Below the pieces are notes generated by a model. It was given only the letters and a program-made list of their open reading frames with translations, was not told the DNA's origin and made no database searches. DNA of 54,847 nucleotides from an uncultured Oscillibacter sp. (GTDB lineage: Bacteria > Bacillota > Clostridia > Oscillospirales > Oscillospiraceae): positions 1 through 54,847 of the forward strand of contig CAJOHW010000031.1 of assembly GCA_905234565.1 (NCBI GenBank), given 5' to 3'. Positions 17,453 to 25,419 of the stretch are shown one piece after another (within the stretch, counting starts at the first letter, position 1; each line of letters starts with the position of its first letter). The position numbers and the translations under genes are program-made.

Positions 17453-18418
17453 TCACAGCTTCTCCCGGTCGTAGGCCACCACCACCCGGCGGTTGGGATC
17501 GGTGCCGGTGGAGTAGGTGTTCACCCCCCGGAAATCCTGCAAAGCCGTGTGGATCACGTGGCGCTCGTAGGCGTTCATAGGCTCCAGGGTACGGCTCCGG
17601 CGGAGTTTCACCACCTTCGCCGCCTCCTTCCGGGCCATGGCGCACAGGCTCCGCTCCCGCTTCTCCCGGTAGCCCTCCGCGTCCAGGTGGATGCGGACCC
17701 GGTTTCCGGTGCGGTTCACGGAGTAGCTGGTGAGCTGCTGGATGGCGTCCAGGGTCTCCCCCCGGCGTCCAATGAGGGCGCCCATGTTCTGGCCCTCCAA
17801 AATCACCTTATAGCGGCCCTCCTCCGGCAGATATACCCGGATGACGGCGTTCTCCTGGCCCATATGTTCCAGCAGTCCCGACAGGAACGCCTTGATGGCG
17901 GCGGCCTTCGCGTCCTGGACCTCCTCCTGGGGCAGGGGAGCCGGCGCGGTAGATTCTGCGGGTTTTGCCTCCTCCGGTTTGGACGGGGCCTGCCGGGGCG
18001 GTTTCGGGGCGTCCTGCTTTTGAACGTTCTGCCTTGGGGCGTCCTGCTTGGGGGCGTCCTGACGGCGGGGCCTGCGCCGGGACTTCTCCGGGCGGTCCGC
18101 CGGAGCCGCCGATGCCGCCGGGGCTTCCGGGGAAGCCTCCGCCGTCTTTTCCGGACGCTTCTTCCGCTCCGCCGGACGGGCGGGCTTCACGGGTTCCGCC
18201 GCCGTATCCGGGACGGGCGTCACCGGAACCGGATCCGGCCGCTCCTCGCCGTAACTGAGGCGGACCTTCGCCGGGGCGCTGCCAAAGCCCAGGAAGCCGT
18301 TTTTGGCCCGTTCCAGAATCTCCACGGACACCTCATACCGGTCCAGGCCCAGCTGGTCCAGGCCCTTTTGAATGGCCTCCTCTTCCGTCTTGCCTGTTAC
18401 GTCAATATAGTCTCTCAT
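17453..18418 (-). CDS. khpB: RNA-binding protein KhpB (Jag/EloR)
   Basis: This is a 321-residue Jag protein. A Jag_N domain (about 1-52, with the pattern KNGFLGFGSAPAKV) is followed by a long Lys/Pro/Ala/Gln-rich disordered linker (about 58-165), a KH domain (about 170-245, GALIGRRGETLDAIQQLTSY) and an R3H domain (about 255-320, including the Arg-x-x-x-His pattern YERHVIHTAL). With KhpA it binds RNA and influences cell elongation and division in Firmicutes. The linker contains short QDAPKQDAPRQN-type repeats. Its 5' end lies 10 bp from yidC, in the conserved rpmH-rnpA-yidD-yidC-khpB order. Confidence 0.95.
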   Translation of the reverse strand: MRDYIDVTGKTEEEAIQKGLDQLGLDRYEVSVEILERAKNGFLGFGSAPAKVRLSYGEERPDPVPVTPVPDTAAEPVKPARPAERKKRPEKTAEASPEAPAASAAPADRPEKSRRRPRRQDAPKQDAPRQNVQKQDAPKPPRQAPSKPEEAKPAESTAPAPLPQEEVQDAKAAAIKAFLSGLLEHMGQENAVIRVYLPEEGRYKVILEGQNMGALIGRRGETLDAIQQLTSYSVNRTGNRVRIHLDAEGYREKRERSLCAMARKEAAKVVKLRRSRTLEPMNAYERHVIHTALQDFRGVNTYSTGTDPNRRVVVAYDREKL

Positions 18419-18427
18419 GGCGTTTCC

Positions 18428-19582
18428 TCAATTCTCGTCGTACCGGTCCGCCACATAGGACCGGCCCCGGGCATAGGGCCTGTCCCCCACGCGCCCGGCC
18501 TCATTGGTACTCTGACGGCCCGCTTTCGCGGCGGCTTTCGCCTCCCGGGCCGCTTTTTTCTTTTCTTTTAAGGTAGGTTTCGGCTCCTGGCTCCTCTGCT
18601 CTTGGAGGATCCGCCCCTCCTCAATGCGCCGTTTCCGGTCCGCCGCCCGGGCGGCTTCCCGAGCGTTCTCCTCCTCCTCCAGCTTCCGGGTGAAGTAGTT
18701 CCCCAAAAGGGACTCCTGCAAGACGGAGAATCCGCTCTGGGCAATCCAGTACAGGCCCAGGGCCGCCGGCATCCGCAACGCGATGAACACGGAGAACAGG
18801 GGCATGGTGTACATCATGGACCGGGCGGAGTTGGCCGCGGCCCCGTCTCCCTGCTGGCGCATGGAGATGTAGCTCAGCAGAAACTGGGACGCACCCGCGA
18901 GAATGGGGATCAGAATCAGCCCCACAGCCCCCCAGGTAAAGGTAAAGCCCGTCACCTTGTCCCAGGGAATGGCGGACAGGTCCAGGCCCAGGAAGCGGTA
19001 GTTCACGTTGATCCAGCCATCGATGTCCGACACCAGGGCCTGATAGGCATCGGAGCCGGTGATAAGTTTGATCAGGTTGATCTGCCCGTAGACGGACAGC
19101 TGGGCCACGCCGTCCTGGACCACCGCCTCCCCGCTGCGGTACAGCAGCACCGTGGAGAGATCCGCCCCGGCGTCCGTGAGACGCTGCACCACGTCCAGCA
19201 TGACGGTTTCGGAGAGCATCATAAACCGGGTAATGGGCTGGCGGATGATGGAATACAGGGCAATGAGAATGGGCAGGGGCAGAAAGCTCCACAGGCAGCC
19301 GCCCATGGGGTTGACCCCCTCCTCCTCATAGAACTTTTGGATCTCCTCGTTGGCTTTCTGGGGGTTGTTGGCGTATTTTTTCTGAATCTCCTGGACCTTG
19401 CCGTTCATGCGGCTCATGCGCATCATGCTCTTTTTGCTCTTGAGCTGCAAGGGCAGGAGCAGCAGTTTGATCACCAGGGTAAAGAGGATCAGGGCCAGGC
19501 CGTAGGAATGGGTCAGGGTATAGAACAGCCGGACCAGCCACGCGAAGGGGACGCAGATCCAGTAGCCGAGTGTGGAAAACAT
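18428..19582 (-). CDS. yidC: Membrane protein insertase YidC (Oxa1 family)
   Basis: This is a 384-residue Oxa1-type insertase with five to six membrane segments. It has the coiled cytoplasmic loop after the first conserved helix (KSKKSMMRMSRMNGKVQEIQ, then QKKYANNPQKANEEIQKFY) and the segment GVNPMGGCLWSFLPLPILIALY. Unlike many Gram-positive YidC proteins it shows no lipobox. The C-terminal 75 residues are Lys/Arg/Ala-rich and cytosolic, suited to ribosome binding. The ATG at 19580-19582 lies 11 bases after GGAGG; the upstream TTG overlaps that site and is less likely. Confidence 0.95.
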   Translation of the reverse strand: MFSTLGYWICVPFAWLVRLFYTLTHSYGLALILFTLVIKLLLLPLQLKSKKSMMRMSRMNGKVQEIQKKYANNPQKANEEIQKFYEEEGVNPMGGCLWSFLPLPILIALYSIIRQPITRFMMLSETVMLDVVQRLTDAGADLSTVLLYRSGEAVVQDGVAQLSVYGQINLIKLITGSDAYQALVSDIDGWINVNYRFLGLDLSAIPWDKVTGFTFTWGAVGLILIPILAGASQFLLSYISMRQQGDGAAANSARSMMYTMPLFSVFIALRMPAALGLYWIAQSGFSVLQESLLGNYFTRKLEEEENAREAARAADRKRRIEEGRILQEQRSQEPKPTLKEKKKAAREAKAAAKAGRQSTNEAGRVGDRPYARGRSYVADRYDEN

Positions 19583-19608
19583 AGGCGTGTATTCCTCCAA
19601 ATCAAGTT

Positions 19609-19827
19609 TCAGGGCACCGGGTCATAGCCCCCCCGGTGGAAGGGATGACAGCGCAGAATCCGCCGGAGGGCCAGGTATCCGCCCTTGGCCGCGCCGTATT
19701 TTTCCAGGGCCTCCACGGCGTACTGGGAACAGGTGGGAATGTAGTTGCACCGCCGGGGGTACAGGGGGGAGATGGACCGCTGGTAAAAGCGGACAGCGGC
19801 AATCAGGGGGCGGTTGAACCGGCTCAT
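19609..19827 (-). CDS. yidD: Membrane protein insertion efficiency factor YidD
   Basis: This 72-residue protein carries the YidD signature: [20 protein letters not shown] followed by [13 protein letters not shown] and the Cys-His segment [18 protein letters not shown]. It has an N-terminal amphipathic helix. It supports YidC-dependent insertion at the inner face of the membrane. The ATG follows AAAGGAGGCGGA and overlaps the rnpA stop by four bases (ATGA). Confidence 0.95.
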   Translation of the reverse strand: MSRFNRPLIAAVRFYQRSISPLYPRRCNYIPTCSQYAVEALEKYGAAKGGYLALRRILRCHPFHRGGYDPVP

Positions 19828-20195
19828 TCCGTCCGCCTCCTTTGATTTCCCCCGGGAATCCCCCGGACCAGCCCCAGTTTCCCGCACAGGCGCAGAAAAG
19901 TCTCCTCCATCTCGCCCCAGGAGGCGGTGAGGGTTCTGGCCCGGGCCACCAGCACCACGTCCCGTCCGGACAGGAGCCGGGAGACGTTGCGCCGGTACAC
20001 CTCCCGCAGACGGCGGCGGGCCCGGTTGCGCTTGACGGCGTTGCCGATTTTCGTGGACGCCGTCAGCCCTAAGCGGTTGTGGTCCAGGCCGTTGCCCCGG
20101 CAGTAGACCACCATACACCCGCCGACAGCGGATTTCCCCCGCTGGTACATCCGGCGGAACTCATGATTTTTTTTCAGCGTCTCCGCCTTTTTCAC
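19824..20195 (-). CDS. rnpA: Ribonuclease P protein component
   Basis: This 123-residue basic protein binds the RNase P RNA and helps mature tRNA 5' ends. The RNR motif is visible as [18 protein letters not shown] and the N-terminal part reads [20 protein letters not shown]. The start is taken as the GTG at 20193-20195 (VKKAETLKK), preceded by GGCGGAGGC; a longer reading upstream has no family similarity. It overlaps yidD by four bases. The 151-bp gap to rpmH contains no gene. Confidence 0.93.
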   Translation of the reverse strand: MKKAETLKKNHEFRRMYQRGKSAVGGCMVVYCRGNGLDHNRLGLTASTKIGNAVKRNRARRRLREVYRRNVSRLLSGRDVVLVARARTLTASWGEMEETFLRLCGKLGLVRGIPGGNQRRRTE

Positions 20196-20346
20196 GCCTC
20201 CGCCGCCTTTCTCCCAGACCCGGCGCCCAAAAGCGCACGGGGACGGAGGAATCTCACGCAATTCCGCCGCCCCTCAAAGAACCTGTACCGTATTGCCCCG
20301 CGCCCGGGGAGTTTCCGCCGGACCGCGCCGGATTGGGGGCCGGTCC

Positions 20347-20487
20347 TCAGTAAGAGAGGCGGATGCGGCCCTTTTCCCTGCGGCGGGAGAGGACCTTGCG
20401 CCCGTTGGCCGTGGACATCCGTTTGCGGAAGCCGTGGACCTTCTGCCCATGGAGTTTTTTGGGCTGGTAAGTTCGTTTCGTTGCCAT
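20347..20487 (-). CDS. rpmH: Ribosomal protein L34
   Basis: This is a 46-residue highly basic protein, [20 protein letters not shown]..., ending [10 protein letters not shown]. It matches bacterial L34 with the usual GF(R/K)KRM and [10 protein letters not shown] blocks. The ATG follows GGAGGTGCAATCAGAAG. It is first in the rpmH-rnpA-yidD-yidC-khpB block. dnaA, which often precedes rpmH, is not here; upstream lies the tandem structured-RNA locus. Confidence 0.97.
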   Translation of the reverse strand: MATKRTYQPKKLHGQKVHGFRKRMSTANGRKVLSRRREKGRIRLSY

Positions 20488-20560
20488 CTTCTGATTGCAC
20501 CTCCCGTCCGGTTCACAAGATACAACCGCCGGAACCGCCGTTCCGGCGGCGTTAAGGCAC

Positions 20561-20590
20561 AGTATAGCATACTTCCGCAAAAGGTGTCAA
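20561..20590 (-). promoter_or_regulatory. Promoter of the rpmH operon
   Basis: The minus strand has TTGACA (20585-20590), an 18-bp spacer and TATACT (20561-20566). The leader to the rpmH ATG is about 65 nt and contains a GCCGCCGGAAC/GTTCCGGCGG inverted repeat. Confidence 0.85.
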
Positions 20591-20671
20591 TAAAAACATT
20601 TCCGAACGGGGAAGATTTCGGCCTCCGCCCCGGGGGAATGGGGCCTTCCGCCCGTTTTTCGGGGAAAAGGC

Positions 20672-20700
20672 TTGACAAAGCAAGCGCGTGAGGGTATAAT
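20672..20700 (+). promoter_or_regulatory. Consensus promoter of structured RNA copy 1
   Basis: TTGACA (20672-20677), a 17-bp spacer and TATAAT (20695-20700) match the housekeeping consensus perfectly. No start codon with a ribosome-binding site follows; the transcript begins with the closing helix of the RNA. This suggests very strong, probably constitutive RNA synthesis. Confidence 0.92.
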
Positions 20701-20704
20701 AAAA

Positions 20705-20935
20705 GGCAAGAGGAGAGCCAGACGTTACGTCAGCCCTCTAAGGACAGCGGTTTACGAAAAGCAACCGTCACCGTGCAGGGTGGCGGTTGCCAGTCTTCAC
20801 GCCAAGCGTAATGACGAATTCTCGACCGAGAATCCATACATGGAGCGTACCGTGAAAACTCATATCTAAGCACCCCCTTTCTGAGAAAGAATGGGTGAAT
20901 AGGTATGAGGGCTGACCGCCAGTTCTCCTCTTGCC
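20705..20935 (+). ncRNA. Highly structured non-coding RNA, copy 1 (raiA-motif-like or other large ncRNA class, unassigned)
   Basis: The transcript of about 231 nt closes on itself. GGCAAGAGGAGA (20705-20716) pairs perfectly with 20924-20935, and GTCAGCCCTC (20729-20738) pairs perfectly with 20907-20916. Inside are a 12-bp hairpin at 20761-20790 (GCAACCGTCACC with GGTGGCGGTTGC), a hairpin ATTCTC-GACC-GAGAAT, and a CACCC...GGGTG stem near the 3' side. Long unpaired stretches between helices are almost unchanged in copy 2. No protein-coding frame with a start signal explains it. A CCGTGT/ACACGG stem follows at about 20934-20955 as a possible terminator. Size, perfect promoter and multi-helix junction resemble the raiA-type RNAs of clostridia; 6S RNA is a less likely alternative. 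Confidence 0.8.
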
Positions 20936-20984
20936 GTGTGTCAGTATAACACGGTTCGTTGTGCGATGCGAAAACAGAAAGCGC

Positions 20985-21013
20985 TTGACAAAGCAAGCGC
21001 GTGAGGGTATAAT
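20985..21013 (+). promoter_or_regulatory. Consensus promoter of structured RNA copy 2
   Basis: TTGACA (20985-20990), 17 bp and TATAAT (21008-21013), identical to the promoter of copy 1 including the spacer. Each copy is therefore independently transcribed. Confidence 0.92.
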
Positions 21014-21017
21014 AAAA

Positions 21018-21247
21018 GGCAAGAGGAGAGCCAGACGTTACGTCAGCCCTCCAGCGATATGGTTACGAAAAAGCAACCGTCACCGGGCCGGGTGGCGGTT
21101 GCCAGTCTTCACGCCAAGCGTAATGATGAATTCTCGACCGAGAATCCATACATGAAGCGTACCGTGAAAGCTCATATCTAAGCACCCCCTTTCTGAGAAA
21201 GAATGGGTGAATAGGTATGAGGGCTGACCGCCAGTTCTCCTCTTGCC
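21018..21247 (+). ncRNA. Highly structured non-coding RNA, copy 2
   Basis: This copy of about 230 nt lies 313 bp downstream of copy 1. The two closing helices are identical. Differences fall mainly in the segment after the second helix (CCCTCCAGCGATATGG against CCCTCTAAGGACAGCGG) and in the loop of the 12-bp hairpin (GGCCGG against GTGCAG), plus a few single substitutions. The pattern, with helices kept and loops varying, supports a functional RNA. The same CCGTGT/ACACGG stem follows it. Confidence 0.8.
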
Positions 21248-21290
21248 GTGTGTCAGTATAACACGGTTCGTAAAATGAGGCCCAAAATCA

Positions 21291-21330
21291 CACGCCCCCT
21301 CTCCGATTCATGGAGAGTGGGCGCGTTTTA
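21291..21330. terminator. Terminator between the RNA locus and the metallo-hydrolase gene
   Basis: CGCCCCCTCTCC (21293-21304) pairs with GGAGAGTGGGCG (21312-21323) around a 7-base loop, followed on the plus strand by TTTTATT. It ends at the stop codon of the convergent gene. It can stop read-through from RNA copy 2 and serve the minus-strand gene as well. Confidence 0.75.
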
Positions 21331-22206
21331 TTCCACATCGGCGTAACGGACTTGCACACTGGTCCCGTCGCTGGTGACGGACACGGGGCCGTTCCGGGTG
21401 AGATACGTCTCCACCCCGGTTTGGGCCAGCAGGTCCGTCACGGCGCTGTCCTCTGGTTCCTCGGCGGAGGACGTTATCACGGCATAGGCGGGAGACACGG
21501 ATTCCAGCAGGTCCCCTAAGAGGGGTTCCTCCTTCCCGTGATGGGGGATTTTCAGCACGTCATAGGTGCGCGCATTATAGCTGAGGAATTCCTGTAACCG
21601 TTCCGTCCGGGCGTCTCCGGTAAAGAGCAGGGAATTCTCCCCGTTGACGACGGACACGATCAAAGACACATTGTTGCTGGTATCGTCCGCGTACTTTGCC
21701 TTCCGGGGCGGGTCCACGCTGTACTGCACCCCGTCTAAGATGAAGGAATAGGTTTCCTGCACCGTCACCGGCTCTATGGAGGCGTTCAACAGGGCCTTGG
21801 TGTACTTCTCATACTCCTCGCTGTCCTTGGAGCCGGCCGTCTGCAAGACGGTTCCCACAGGGAAGCGGTTCAGGATCCGGGCGGCTCCGCCTACGTGGTC
21901 CTGGTCAAAGTGGGTGATAATGAGATAGTCCAGTTTCGTGATGCCCTGGGCTTCCAGATAGGAGAGAATCGTCTTGCCGAAGCCCTTTTCCCCGCAGTCA
22001 ATCAGCACCGCGCTGTTTTCCGTGGTCAGGAGGAAGGCGTCGGCTTTTCCGGCGTCGAAGCCGTAGACGGTGAGGTCTGTCCCCGCAGACGGGGCGCTGT
22101 CCGCCGTATCCCCGGCATCCGGGGCGGCGGAAGTCCCGCCGGAGGGGCCGCAGGCGCTGAGGAGAAGGAACAGCGCCAGGGCCAATATCGACAGGCGTTT
22201 TCGCAT
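21328..22206 (-). CDS. Secreted metallo-beta-lactamase-fold lipoprotein (ComEC C-terminal type)
   Basis: This is a 292-residue protein. MRKRLSILALALFLLLSAC is a lipoprotein signal peptide with a lipobox Cys (LLSAC). A Ser/Ala/Asp-rich spacer and then a metallo-beta-lactamase fold follow: YGFDAGKADAFLL, LIDCGEKG, the zinc motif THFDQDHVGG, SLLFTGDA and KIPHHGKEE. This is the arrangement of the extracellular ComEC-like hydrolase domain, possibly a nuclease or phosphodiesterase acting outside the cell; the substrate is unknown. The ATG overlaps the stop of the DUF4956 gene, which indicates coupling, and GGAG lies 8 bases upstream. Confidence 0.88.
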   Translation of the reverse strand: MRKRLSILALALFLLLSACGPSGGTSAAPDAGDTADSAPSAGTDLTVYGFDAGKADAFLLTTENSAVLIDCGEKGFGKTILSYLEAQGITKLDYLIITHFDQDHVGGAARILNRFPVGTVLQTAGSKDSEEYEKYTKALLNASIEPVTVQETYSFILDGVQYSVDPPRKAKYADDTSNNVSLIVSVVNGENSLLFTGDARTERLQEFLSYNARTYDVLKIPHHGKEEPLLGDLLESVSPAYAVITSSAEEPEDSAVTDLLAQTGVETYLTRNGPVSVTSDGTSVQVRYADVE

Positions 22207-22871
22207 TACAGGGTCTCCTTTACCACGGGCTTTCCGCAGACGATATTCAGGTTGCCGTTTCGCACCCGCAGTTCGTCTAAGAACGCCTTGGGCGCCTGGG
22301 CATCTTTCAGCACCACCGTGTAGCACAGCTCGTACAGGGTGCCCATATTGGTGGTCCGCACCCGGGTCAGGTCATAGGACAGGGTGTATTTTTCCAGGAT
22401 GTCGTCAAAGAGGCCGTCATAGTCTAAGTTTTCGCCGATGGTGATTTTCAGTTCCCGTTCCCCGGACCTGCCGCCGCCGAAGCGGACCGTTTCCAGCAGA
22501 ATCAGGAACGCCGCCATTATGAGGAAGAAGATCACGGCTAAGGCCACATATCCCATACCGGTGGCAAGGCCCACGGCCATGACTAAGAAAATCATGCCGA
22601 TTTCCCGGGCGGAACCGGCGGCGGACCGGAACCGGACCAGTCCGAAGGCCCCGGCTACCGCCACGCCCGCGCCGATGTTGCCGTTGACCATCATGATGAT
22701 GATTTGGACCACGGCGGGAAGCATGGCAAGGGTCAGGACGAAGCTCTGGGAATACCGGCTCTTGTACATACACAACGCGCCCGCGCCGATTCCCAGCAGC
22801 AGCGACGCGGCGGTGCAGAGAAAAAACGCCTGGGCGGTGATTTCAGTGCCCACAATGATGGAATCCAGCAT
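22206..22871 (-). CDS. DUF4956 family membrane protein
   Basis: This 221-residue protein has four membrane helices in the first 130 residues. The signature NGNIGAGVAVAGAFGLVRFR and SAREIGMIFLVMAVGLATGM is that of DUF4956. A cytosolic ferredoxin-like C-terminal half (ELKITIGENLDYDGLFDDIL...) follows. In clostridia such proteins are often encoded beside VTC-type polyphosphate polymerase or CotH-like genes and Cthe_2159-type carbohydrate-binding proteins. Here only the last partner type is present, immediately upstream on the same strand. The molecular function is not known. Confidence 0.82.
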   Translation of the reverse strand: MLDSIIVGTEITAQAFFLCTAASLLLGIGAGALCMYKSRYSQSFVLTLAMLPAVVQIIIMMVNGNIGAGVAVAGAFGLVRFRSAAGSAREIGMIFLVMAVGLATGMGYVALAVIFFLIMAAFLILLETVRFGGGRSGERELKITIGENLDYDGLFDDILEKYTLSYDLTRVRTTNMGTLYELCYTVVLKDAQAPKAFLDELRVRNGNLNIVCGKPVVKETL

Positions 22872-22971
22872 GGGAAGGACCTCCTTATCCTCTCTCCCCC
22901 TATCTCCGGGGGTTTTCTATTTTTAACTTTTTGGTTTTATGGATTGTTTTTTTATGGGGTTTCGTTCTCAT

Positions 22972-23000
22972 GGACAGCCGGCGGTTTTCGCCGGCTGTCC
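22972..23000. terminator. Perfect 12-bp palindromic hairpin downstream of the carbohydrate-binding gene
   Basis: GGACAGCCGGCG pairs with CGCCGGCTGTCC around GTTTT. It lies 34 bp past the stop at 23034 and about 100 bp before the DUF4956 start. There is no T-run on the minus strand, so it may be an mRNA-stabilising or processing hairpin rather than a strong terminator. Confidence 0.6.
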
Positions 23001-23033
23001 AGTGTCAAGCGGCCTGCCTTACTGTGGTTTGTC

Positions 23034-25419
23034 TTACCGGAACAGTCTGAACAGGAAGGGGAAGCCGATCCGGTTGGCACCCTGGTTCATATTGGGGACC
23101 TGATTCATGCCCTGATTCATGTTCGGGGCCTGGTTCATCCCCTGATTGGGGGCCGCGTTCTGATTCATGTTCGGGGCCTGATTCATCCCCTGATTGGGAG
23201 CCGCACCCTGGTTCATATTCGGGGCCTGGTTCATCCCCTGATTGGGGGCCGCGTTCTGGTTCATGTTCGGGGCCTGATTCATGGCCTGATTGGGGGCCAT
23301 ACCCTGGTTCATGTTGGGGGCCTGATTCATCCCCTGATTGGGAGCCGCACCCTGGTTCATATTCGGGGCCTGATTCATAGCCTGATTGGGAGCCGCGCCC
23401 TGGTTCATATTCGGGGCCTGATTCATGGCCTGATTGGGGGCCGCGTTCTGATTTCTGCCCGGAGCCTGATTCATAGCCTGATTCGGGGCCGCGTTCTGGT
23501 TCATGTTCGGGGCCTGGTTCATGGTCGGAGCCTGGTTATTCTGCTGATTCTGAGCGGGAGCCTGCTGGGCCTGGGTGTTCTGCTGATTCTGGGCAGGAGC
23601 CTGCTGTCCGCCCTGCATCATGCCGCCGGTCTGGCCGCTGCCGCTGGACGCCGTGGCCGTGGCCACCGCCTTGCCGTTGACATAGAGAGTGTAGGTCTGG
23701 CCCGCCGTCAGGCTCTCGTCGCACAGCATGACGCAGTTGGCGTTTTTCGTACCCGTGGCGGTGATGAGGGTGTTGCCGCTGCTGTCCTTCACCGCAATGG
23801 CGCTGCCCTTGGTGATGGAGAAGCTGCCGGAACTGGTGGCGGTAGTGGCGGAACTGACAGCCGTCTGCATTCCCACAGCGCCGCCGTTCATGCCGCCCTG
23901 CTGGCGGTTATTCATACCACCCATCTGACCGCCCATCATGCCGCCGCCCATCTGGCCCATGGTGCCAAAGAACACATAGGTGCCCGTGGAGGGGGTCTGG
24001 TTCATGCCGGAGTAGTCCACCGTCAGCAGGGTGCCCCCATTATAGGCACAGCCGCTGTCGTAGTCAAGGGCCGCGTTGCCGCCATTGGCCGCGCCGAATA
24101 CCTTCGTCACGCCGCCGTTGAGGTACACATACCCGCCGCTGTTGTTCCGGGAATCCCCTCCGGCGTCCAGACCGTCGCCGCCTGCGTCGATGGTCCAGGT
24201 GCCGCCGTGAATCGTCAGGGAGATCTCCTTGACGCTCTGCTGCGTGGCGGCGTTGACGCCGTCGTCAGAGGCCGTAATGGCTGTTGAGAATCACACGGGC
24301 CCCTTCCAGGCCCTCATAGCTGGAGGACACCGTGATATTGGGACCGCTGCCGCCCTTTTCTCCCAAGGTCAGGTCATAGTCCGCGTGGAAGGCATCGTCC
24401 CCGGCGGTGACGGTGTAGGTCCCGGCGCTGACGGTCACATTGCCGTTGGAGTGGACCGCGTCGTCGGCGCTGTTGAGGGTGAAGGTGCCGCCGCTGATGA
24501 GCACCGCGCTGTCGGACTTGATGCCCTTGGCGCTGTCGTCGGTGCCCAGCTTCCTGGCGTTGGAAGCGCCGCCGAAGGTCTTGATATCAAAGGCGCCCCC
24601 GGTAATCACCACGTCTCCGGTGCCCTGGATGCCGTCGCCCTGGGCGTCGATGGTGATCTTGCCGCCGTTGATGGTGACGGTTCCGGCGGACTCGGCGTCG
24701 TCCTCGTCGGGCTCGGCCTTGATGCCGTCATTCCCGGCGGTGATGTTCACCGTGCCGCTGTGAATCACCACGGCGTTGTCCCCGGCGATGCCGTTGTTGG
24801 CGGCTTTCACGTTCACCGTCACGCTGCCCTCTACGGTAATCCGGGAGCTGGCCGCGCCCTTGACGCCGTTCTTGCAGGCGGAGCCGTCCAGGTTCAGGGT
24901 GCCCGTGCCGCTGATGGTCAGGGACGCGCCGGACTTCACCTTAATCACCGCGCCCTCGAACTCCTCCGCGTCCTCATTGGCGGGATCTTCCTTATCCGTC
25001 AGGGTGACGGAACCCACGGCGTAGAGAGTGACGTCGGAAGTCTTGTTGCAGGAGAGGGGTGCCGTGGTGCTGGAAGTCAGGGTCAAATCCTGAAGAATCA
25101 ACGTGACGCCGGTGGTGCCCTTCTTCACGGTGATGCTGCCCTCCGTGCAGGCGCCGGTGATGGTATAGACGCCGGATTCGTTGATGGTCAGGGCCGTGCC
25201 CTCAATCTTGTACCCGCTCTCCGCGCCGGAGGCCGTGACGCCGCTGTTGGAAAACGTCAGGGTCACGGAACTGGCGGGGATGCTGACGGAAGCCTGGGAA
25301 GCCGTGGTCTTGGCGCTGGCGGATGCATTGGCGGCCAGGGCGGACAGAGGCGCGGCGTTGAGCAGCGCGGCCAGGGCGATGGCAGTGGCGGCGGTGCGCT
25401 TGAGCGTGAACTTTTTCAT
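23034..25419 (-). pseudogene. Secreted carbohydrate-binding protein (Cthe_2159-like) interrupted by a frameshift
   Basis: The first part (384 residues, 24265-25419) has a signal peptide (MKKFTLKRTAATAIALAALL...AA), then a right-handed beta-helix-like body with repeated GGTFTLNSADDAVHSNGNV-type turns, as in polysaccharide-binding Cthe_2159 proteins. After SYEGLEGARVILNS the frame reaches TGA. The continuation TAITASDDGVNAA is in another frame and runs to 23034. A one-base change between about 24269 and 24291 is enough to restore the reading (2386 bp = 3n+1). The tail carries eight or more 16-residue Asn/Gln/Met/Pro repeats and ends GFPFLFRLFR. It may be a true mutation, a sequencing slip or a phase-variable state; no slippery heptamer is visible. 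AAGGAGG precedes the ATG. Confidence 0.8.
23080..23535 (-). repeat. 48-bp coding tandem repeat (16-residue unit)
   Basis: About eight to nine units of the pattern (A/G)MNQAPNMNQ(G/N)(A/M)APNQ are encoded, with the DNA unit near 48 bp. Adjacent units differ at only a few bases, so slippage or recombination could alter copy number. The low-complexity, uncharged tail could form an extended surface stalk. Confidence 0.85.

Larger units (their letters stand above)
20671..21270 (+). repeat. Direct tandem duplication of a promoter plus structured RNA (period 313 bp)
   Basis: Two blocks of about 285 bp, each running from the -35 box to the terminator-like CCGTGT stem, are nearly identical and separated by about 28 unrelated bases. 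Both point rightwards, away from rpmH. No insertion-sequence features flank them. Confidence 0.9.

Noticed and set aside
17429..18571. Long plus-strand frames over khpB, yidC, uvrA, uvrB and the repeat protein
   Set aside because: In this GC-rich DNA antisense frames stay open by codon bias; they have no RBS, domain or composition support.
20705..20935. 6S RNA as the identity of the tandem RNAs
   Set aside because: Not excluded, but 6S RNA is one long irregular stem with a central bubble, whereas this RNA has a multi-branched core and is longer; kept only as an alternative.
20488..21330. Replication origin beside rpmH
   Set aside because: dnaA, DnaA-box clusters and AT-rich unwinding sequence are absent; the region is filled by the two structured RNAs.
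23080..23535. Regular short repeats resembling a CRISPR array
   Set aside because: The 48-bp units are contiguous, lie in frame within a secreted protein and have no unique spacers; no cas genes are present in the window.
22704..24287. Long plus-strand frame rich in HVRGLIHPLIG repeats
   Set aside because: It is the antisense reading of the 48-bp repeats in the carbohydrate-binding gene; the minus-strand reading has the signal peptide and family features.
24265..24295. Programmed ribosomal frameshift in the carbohydrate-binding gene
   Set aside because: No slippery heptamer or downstream pseudoknot-like structure is evident at the frame change; mutation or sequencing slip is simpler.
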